Notes under the pieces: generated by a model
What the model was told of the DNA's origin: nothing
Database searches by the model: none
Seen by the model: the letters and a program-made list of their open reading frames with translations, nothing else
DNA from: Streptomyces sp. NRRL S-455
GTDB taxonomy: Bacteria > Actinomycetota > Actinomycetes > Streptomycetales > Streptomycetaceae
Assembly: GCF_000717875.1 (NCBI RefSeq)
Contig: NZ_JOCT01000008.1
Span: forward strand, 62,001-126,000
DNA length: 64,000 nucleotides
Reading direction: 5' to 3'
Made by a program: the position numbers and the translations under genes
In this document: positions 59,383 through 64,000 of the stretch, piece by piece
Numbering within the stretch: the first letter of the stretch is position 1
How the letters are laid out: every line of letters starts with the position of its first letter

Positions 59383-60476
59383 GCGGGCGGAGCGAGCGGG
59401 GACGCGGCCGCCGACTGCGGTGACGTCGCGTTCGCGTACGCCGACGGGGGCGCCATCCCCGCCGTCGGGTCGGCGGGCTGCTCCTCGACCGGGGCCGTGG
59501 CGCCGCCCACGATCCGGATGTCCGCCGCGTCGAACGCCCGCTTGATGCGCCAGCGCAGCTCGCGCTCGACGGTCAGGGACTTGCCGGGCATCGTCTTGGC
59601 CGAGACGCGCACGACCATGGAGTCCAGCAGCACGCTGTCCAGGCCGAGGACCTCGATCGGGCCCCACAGCAGCTCGTTCCAGGGCTCCTCGGCGCTCATC
59701 TTCCCGGCGACCTCGTCGAGCGTGGCCTTCACCCTGTCCAGGTCCTCGCCGGAGTGGACCGTGACGTCGACGTTGGCGGTGGCCCAGCCCTGGGAGAGGT
59801 TGCCGATGCGTTTGACCTCGCCATTGCGGACGTACCAGATCTCGCCGTTGTCGCCGCGCAGCTTGGTCACGCGCAGGCCGACCTCGATCACCTCGCCGGA
59901 GGCGACGCCCGCGTCGATCGTGTCGCCGACGCCGTACTGGTCCTCCAGGATCATGAAAACGCCGGAGAGGAAGTCCGTGACCAGGTTGCGGGCGCCGAAA
60001 CCGATCGCCACACCGGCGACACCGGCCGAGGCGAGCAACGGGGCCAGATTGATCTGGAAGGTGCCCAGGATCATCAGCGCGGCCGTGCCCATGATCAGGA
60101 ACGACGCCACCGAGCGCAGCACCGAGCCGATGGCCTGCGAGCGCTGACGACGGCGTTCGTAGTTGACCAGCAGCCCCCCGAGCGCGCTGCCGTCCGCGGA
60201 CTGGACGTTCCGGTTCATGCGGTCTATCAGCTTGGTGATCGCACGCCGGACGACGACCCTCAGTACGGCCGCTATCACCACGATGAGCAGGACCCGCAGG
60301 CCGATCGCGAGCCATGTCGACCAGTTCTGCTCGACCCAGCCGGCGGCGTTCGTCGCCTTCTCCTGGGCGTCCTGGAGCGAGGGGACTCTCGGGGTCTGTG
60401 TGTCCGAGGGAGTCGGCGACGGCGACGGCGACGGACCGGCGGCGAGCAGGACGGCGTCCGCAGGGGACATGGACAC
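59361..60476 (-). CDS. small-conductance mechanosensitive channel (MscS family)
   Basis: A 371-residue membrane channel. Three hydrophobic segments (WLAIGLRVLLIVVIAAVLRV near 53; SVLRSVASFLIMGTAALMIL near 117; LLASAGVAGVAIGFGARNLV near 148, the pore-lining helix with Ala/Gly pattern) are followed by the MscS beta domain: FLSGVFMILEDQYGVGDTID near 170, LRVTKLRGDNGEIWYVRNGE near 205. It opens on membrane tension to release solutes in osmotic downshock. GTG 60476 has GGAGG nine to thirteen bases upstream. The tail of about 50 residues is Pro/Ala/Thr-rich and cytoplasmic. Confidence 0.9.
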   Translation of the reverse strand: MSMSPADAVLLAAGPSPSPSPTPSDTQTPRVPSLQDAQEKATNAAGWVEQNWSTWLAIGLRVLLIVVIAAVLRVVVRRAITKLIDRMNRNVQSADGSALGGLLVNYERRRQRSQAIGSVLRSVASFLIMGTAALMILGTFQINLAPLLASAGVAGVAIGFGARNLVTDFLSGVFMILEDQYGVGDTIDAGVASGEVIEVGLRVTKLRGDNGEIWYVRNGEVKRIGNLSQGWATANVDVTVHSGEDLDRVKATLDEVAGKMSAEEPWNELLWGPIEVLGLDSVLLDSMVVRVSAKTMPGKSLTVERELRWRIKRAFDAADIRIVGGATAPVEEQPADPTAGMAPPSAYANATSPQSAAASPLAPPAPTSTTK

Positions 60477-60790
60477 GGCGGGTACCTCCAGGTGCAGCGG
60501 TCTGCCCCGGTGCGGTGGCCCTGCGGGGGTCAAGGTCACGGATGGGTCACCGAAGGGGCAGAACCACCACACTAACGGGGCATTGTGTGTGCTCTTGCCG
60601 GATGTGTGAAGGAGAGACCATGCTCACCTGGGCTTGAACCGGCCACCATCCGGGGGATGAATCGGATGTGGTCGAAAACACTCCCAGCCCGTTACGGGGA
60701 CATGGTGGCGCTTCCACCAGGCATGAGGGGAGACTGGCTACGAATCGTCCCGGCGCGAGCCACGCGCCGCCGGCGTCCAAGGAGGCATCC

Positions 60791-61327
60791 GTGCCGCATG
60801 TCCTGGTCCTCAACGCGTCGTACGAGCCGCTAGGTGTCGTACCGCTCCGCCGCGCGCTCGTCCTCGTCCTCGAGAACAAGGCCGTATGCCTCGAGGAGTC
60901 CGGCGCCTATCTGCACAGCGCGACCGTCACAGTCCCCGCACCCAGCGTGGTCCGGCTCAAGCGATTCGTCCGGGTTCCCTATCGGGGGCCCGTTCCTCTG
61001 ACCCGCCGGGCGCTGTTCGCCCGCGACGGGGGCCGGTGCATGTACTGCGGTGGCGTCGCAACCAGCGTCGACCACGTCATCCCGCGCAGCCGCGGGGGCA
61101 AGCACGTCTGGGACAACGTGGTGGCGTCCTGCCGCCGCTGCAACCATGTGAAGGCCGACCGGCACCTCGTCGAGATCGGCTGGCGGCTGCGCCACAAACC
61201 CGCTCCGCCCACCGGTCTGGCCTGGCGCATCATCGGGACCGGCCATAGGGATCCGCGCTGGCTGCCGTACTTGCAGCCGTACGGCGCGGATGACGCCTTG
61301 GCCCGGATCGACGGCATTTCCGCCTGA
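60791..61327 (+). CDS. HNH endonuclease
   Basis: A 178-residue HNH nuclease. The zinc-finger HNH core is at about 78-125: RCMYCGGVATSVDHVIPRSR with CxxC and the His-Val-Ile-Pro motif, then GGKHVWDNVVASCRRCNHVK with Asn and the second CxxC. The N-terminal PHVLVLNASYEPLGVVPLRR and the length match a widespread bacterial HNH family of unknown physiological role, often near ribosomal or cell-wall genes. GTG 60791 has AAGGAGG five bases upstream. No restriction-modification or phage genes are adjacent. Confidence 0.9.
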   Translation: MPHVLVLNASYEPLGVVPLRRALVLVLENKAVCLEESGAYLHSATVTVPAPSVVRLKRFVRVPYRGPVPLTRRALFARDGGRCMYCGGVATSVDHVIPRSRGGKHVWDNVVASCRRCNHVKADRHLVEIGWRLRHKPAPPTGLAWRIIGTGHRDPRWLPYLQPYGADDALARIDGISA

Positions 61328-61423
61328 CGAGGATCCGGGCCTTCGCATTGCCGCGTGCGCGGCCGGCCGACCGGCCCGGGAAACCCCCGTTCCCCCCGGG
61401 CCGGCCCGTCATCGACAGGGCAC

Positions 61424-62779
61424 TTACGCGTACCGCAGCTCGCCCGGGCGTACCGAGCGGCGCAGCAGGGGCAGTGAGGTGGCGGCGGCCAGCAGGCAGG
61501 CGGCGTAGACGGCGACGGGCGCCAGGGCGATCGCCCAGGGCACCGGCCGGTCGTAGAGCAGGGCGTACCCGGTGCCTATGGTCATCCCGCCCAGGCCCGA
61601 GAGCAGCACGGCGGGGGCGAGTGGCAGCGCGGTCTCCAGCAACAGGGCCCGGCCGAGCACCGTGCGCGGCCCCCCGGCGGCGGTCTGCGCGGCCAGGCCC
61701 CGGCGGCGGGTGGCCAGGGACTCGGCGGTGCCGACTGCGAGGCTTGACAGGGTGATCGCGAAGGCGACGACGATGGCGGCGCCGGTGAGGTCGAGGCCGG
61801 TGGTGTAGTAGGACGCGGGCTCGGCGAGGTGCCGCGTGCTGTGCAGCACGTCGCTCAGCACCTGCCGGATGCCCAGGAAGCTGGTGCCCACGACTGTCAC
61901 CAGCAGCACCGCCGCATGCGTGCGGGCGGCCGACCAAGGGTCGTCGCGCAGCCGTTCCGCCGCGATCAGCGTCGCCGCCGACCGGGCCCGGACCGCGAGG
62001 ATGCGCCCGGTCGCCTTCGCGGTGGCCCCGGAGAGCCACACCGCGCCCGCGCCGACCGCGAGGACCACGCCCATCATCGTCAGCGGCACCCTGCCGTTCG
62101 GCCGGTTGGGGGCGGCCGTGGACGTGGTGACCACGGTCAGCAGCGCCAGTATTGCGACGAGCAGCACCCCGGCCAGGAACAGCAGCCCGGGCCCTCGTCC
62201 GCCCCGTGCCCCGACCCGGCGCACCCAGCCGAGCGGGGAGGTCACGACCCGGCGCAGCGCCAGGGCGCCCGCCGCCGCGCCCAGCACCGGTACGGCGAAG
62301 GCGGCCAGGGCGATCCCCACCCAGGCCAGGGCGGTCGGCCGGTCCCACTGCCGCAGCAGGAGCAGCACCGAGAGGACGGTGGCGACCGCCGAGCCCAGCA
62401 GACAGGCCAGCCCGGTCTCCAGCGCCGCGATGCGACGCACCTGCCAGGGCGTTGCCCCGGCCAGCCGCAGCCCGGCCAGCCGCCGGTCCCGGTGCACAGC
62501 ACCGATCCGGGTGCACTGGCCGAGGAACCCCAGCACGGGCACGAGCAGGAGCAGCAGGCCGACGATCACGCCGGACCGCGTGCCGGGCTCGTCCAGCAGG
62601 CCCGCGGCGACGGGCACCTGGTGGCCACCCCGCAGGGAGGCCAGGGCGACGGCTGCCAGCGCGAACCCCGTCGCCAGTGCGGCGCCCGTCGCCGTCAGCG
62701 TGATCCGCCACCACTCCCCGCGATCGGAGCCACGGGTGAGTTCCCAGGCGAGGCGCAGATCGGAACGCAGGGAGCTCAT
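61424..62779 (-). CDS. FtsX-like ABC transporter permease
   Basis: A 451-residue integral membrane protein with eight or more hydrophobic helices, two FtsX-like units: VIVGLLLLLVPVLGFLGQCT and LETGLACLLGSAVATVLSVL in the first half, then VAFAITLSSLAVGTAESLAT and APAVLLSGLGGMTIGTGYAL in the second. HRDRRLAGLRLAGATPWQVR is the typical coupling-helix region. It pairs with the upstream ATPase, whose stop overlaps its ATG (62779). Such transporters export or handle peptides, lipids or antibiotics, or act as mechanotransducers. Substrate unknown. Confidence 0.88.
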   Translation of the reverse strand: MSSLRSDLRLAWELTRGSDRGEWWRITLTATGAALATGFALAAVALASLRGGHQVPVAAGLLDEPGTRSGVIVGLLLLLVPVLGFLGQCTRIGAVHRDRRLAGLRLAGATPWQVRRIAALETGLACLLGSAVATVLSVLLLLRQWDRPTALAWVGIALAAFAVPVLGAAAGALALRRVVTSPLGWVRRVGARGGRGPGLLFLAGVLLVAILALLTVVTTSTAAPNRPNGRVPLTMMGVVLAVGAGAVWLSGATAKATGRILAVRARSAATLIAAERLRDDPWSAARTHAAVLLVTVVGTSFLGIRQVLSDVLHSTRHLAEPASYYTTGLDLTGAAIVVAFAITLSSLAVGTAESLATRRRGLAAQTAAGGPRTVLGRALLLETALPLAPAVLLSGLGGMTIGTGYALLYDRPVPWAIALAPVAVYAACLLAAATSLPLLRRSVRPGELRYA

Positions 62780-63462
62780 GCCGTCACCCCCAGCGGCGCC
62801 ACGGCACCGTCCCGGAGCTGGACCTCGCGGTCCGCGTACGCCGCCACCTGGGCGTCGTGGGTGATCAGCAGGACCGCGGTGCCCGTCTCGCGGGCCGTGT
62901 GGACCAGGGCCGTCATGACCTGCTCCCCGGACAGTGAGTCCAGCGCCCCCGTCGGCTCGTCCGCGAAGACCACCCTCGGTCCGGTGGCCAGGGCCCGGGC
63001 CAGCGCGGCCCGCTGGGCCTGGCCGCCGCTCATCTCGCCCGGCCGCAGATCCTGCTGCCCGCGCACGCCGAACCGCTCCAGCCACTCGGCGGCCCGGGCC
63101 CGGGCCGCGGTGCGGTCGGTGCCGGCCAGCAGCAGCGGCAGGGCGACGTTGTCCAGGGCCGTCAGCTCGGGGATGAGCTGCCCGAACTGGAACACCACAC
63201 CGAACTCGGTACGCCGCAGCTCGCTCAGTCGCTTCTCGGGCAGGTCCGTGAGGCGCCGCCCGTCGTACGTCACCGAACCCTCGTCCGGACGGACGATCCC
63301 GGCCAGACAGTGCAGCAGCGTCGACTTGCCGCTGCCGCTCGCGCCGGTCACCGCGAGGATCTCGCCCGCGTGCAGCTCGACGGAGGCGCCGCGCAGTGCG
63401 GGCGTCCTGCCGTGCGCCTTGGTGAGGCCGCTCGCCGAGAGAAGGGGCACGGGTTTGCTCAT
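62776..63462 (-). CDS. ABC transporter ATP-binding protein (MacB/LolD-like)
   Basis: A 228-residue ATPase with all ABC motifs: Walker A VTGASGSGKSTLLHCLAG near residue 38, Q-loop VVFQFGQLIPELTALDNVAL near 88, signature MSGGQAQRAALARAL near 142, Walker B VVFADEPTGALDS near 163 and the His switch LITHDAQVAAYAD near 197. It resembles the MacB/LolD branch that energises FtsX-like permeases. Its ATG overlaps the PadR stop and its stop overlaps the permease start, so the three proteins are made in a fixed ratio. Confidence 0.92.
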   Translation of the reverse strand: MSKPVPLLSASGLTKAHGRTPALRGASVELHAGEILAVTGASGSGKSTLLHCLAGIVRPDEGSVTYDGRRLTDLPEKRLSELRRTEFGVVFQFGQLIPELTALDNVALPLLLAGTDRTAARARAAEWLERFGVRGQQDLRPGEMSGGQAQRAALARALATGPRVVFADEPTGALDSLSGEQVMTALVHTARETGTAVLLITHDAQVAAYADREVQLRDGAVAPLGVTA

Positions 63463-63992
63463 ACTGCGTCGACCTCCGCGGTCAGTGTGGTCAGCCGGGC
63501 CGCTGTGGTGTTCATCCAGCGGAGGTCGGCGTCGAGGTGGTTGAGGGCGTAGTCCGCCGAGAGCACGGTCGCCAGGTCCGCGCCCTTGGCGGCCTTGACC
63601 GCCGTGAGCTCCCGCATCCGCTCCATGTGGGCGGCACGCTGGGCGCTCAGATACGCGGCCGGGTCGCCGTCCGAGAGGATCGCGACCACGACCTTGGCGA
63701 AGATCTCGTTCGCCACGAAGGGCGCGGGCGGCGCGATCTCGGCGGTCCACCGGGACAGTTCGTGCGTTCCGTCGCCGGTCGCGCGGTACATCGTCCGCTC
63801 CGGGCCGCCGTCCGAGTCGGTGCCCTCGACCTCGGCGAGGCCGTCCCGGACCAGGCGCTGGAGTGTCGTGTAGACCTGCCCGTAGGCCAGGGGCCGGGCC
63901 TGGGGGAAGCGTTCGTCGTGGCGTCGCTTGAGGTCGTAGCCATGGCTCGGCCCCGAGGCGAGCAGGCCCAGCAGAATGTGGCGGGTGCTCAT
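63459..63992 (-). CDS. PadR family transcriptional regulator
   Basis: A 177-residue regulator. The winged helix (residues 3-75) reads RHILLGLLASGPSHGYDLKR, then AYGQVYTTLQRLVRDGLAEV, typical PadR. The C-terminal half is helical, for dimerisation (RAAHMERMRELTAVKAAKGA). PadR proteins commonly repress a neighbouring transporter; here it is the first gene of a three-gene operon with an ABC ATPase and permease, so autoregulation of an efflux system is likely. The ATG at 63990-63992 is eight bases from the window end, so its promoter is not seen. Confidence 0.9.
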   Translation of the reverse strand: MSTRHILLGLLASGPSHGYDLKRRHDERFPQARPLAYGQVYTTLQRLVRDGLAEVEGTDSDGGPERTMYRATGDGTHELSRWTAEIAPPAPFVANEIFAKVVVAILSDGDPAAYLSAQRAAHMERMRELTAVKAAKGADLATVLSADYALNHLDADLRWMNTTAARLTTLTAEVDAV

Positions 63993-64000
63993 GGCGTTCA

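Overview
The window looks like chromosomal DNA of a Streptomyces or a very close relative. Codons are strongly GC3-biased, many starts are GTG or TTG, overlapping ATGA/GTGA stop-start junctions are common, and several gene sets are typical of the genus: a dynAB-ssbB-like sporulation locus, PknG/GlnH/GlnX signalling genes, SpoIIE-type phosphatases, a thioester-domain surface protein with a LAETG sorting signal, and an EttA-type ABC-F protein.

Left part (1-14.6 kb), accessory. The window opens in the last 80 codons of a thioesterase, followed by a crotonyl-CoA carboxylase/reductase, a secreted esterase, a large membrane-associated methyltransferase and a glycosyltransferase; this is best read as the edge of a polyketide-type gene cluster. 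Then come a 2-hydroxyacid dehydrogenase, a cupin fragment, a TetR regulator, a secreted FG-GAP protein, remnants of an IS5 transposase and an SMR efflux pump, a clearly lower-GC segment (about 10.6-13.3 kb) with an amidohydrolase and a small membrane protein, and a divergent MerR/SDR pair.

Island (14.8-27.0 kb). A perfect 95-bp direct repeat (14821-14915 and 26912-27006) covers the 3' part and terminator of a tRNA-Arg(TCT) gene that is intact at 26965-27037. Just inside each repeat lie related short repeats like integrase arm sites, and a tyrosine-integrase 3' end lies next to the tRNA, fused to a truncated, frameshifted IS701-type transposase. A second att scar, the 3' half of a tRNA-Arg(CCT) gene at 23976-24018, pairs with a 13-bp near match at 15051-15063 and with its own arm-like repeats, suggesting a second element nested in the first. 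Cargo: a DUF234-type ATPase, a broken antiporter, a split PEP-synthase-like pair resembling phenylphosphate synthase, an HD protein with frame disruptions, a PAS/GAF/SpoIIE/HATPase regulator and a membrane protein.

Core region (27.4-54.9 kb). dynA-dynB and an ssbB-like gene (with a DnaA-box match upstream) serve sporulation septation and DNA metabolism. A cell-wall thioester protein and a frame-disrupted GNAT gene follow. A seven-gene signalling run (34.2-45.2 kb) encodes GlnX, GlnH, a coiled-coil protein, a PknG-like kinase, a PP2C phosphatase, a vWA protein and an FHA protein; by analogy with mycobacteria and corynebacteria it could sense an extracytoplasmic amino acid and control an FHA effector. 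Next are a PCMT-like methyltransferase, a truncated haemoglobin, an ettA/thioesterase/unknown operon on the minus strand, and a LytS/LytTR two-component system coupled to a DUF485 protein and a solute symporter.

Right part (55-64 kb). An RsbW-like ATPase, a broken haloacid dehalogenase, two adjacent secreted esterases (one a discoidin fusion with a cutinase/PETase-like catalytic domain), an MscS channel, an HNH endonuclease, and a PadR/ABC-ATPase/FtsX-type permease operon. Frame disruptions at homopolymers (20636-20642, 33770-33778) may be sequencing errors.
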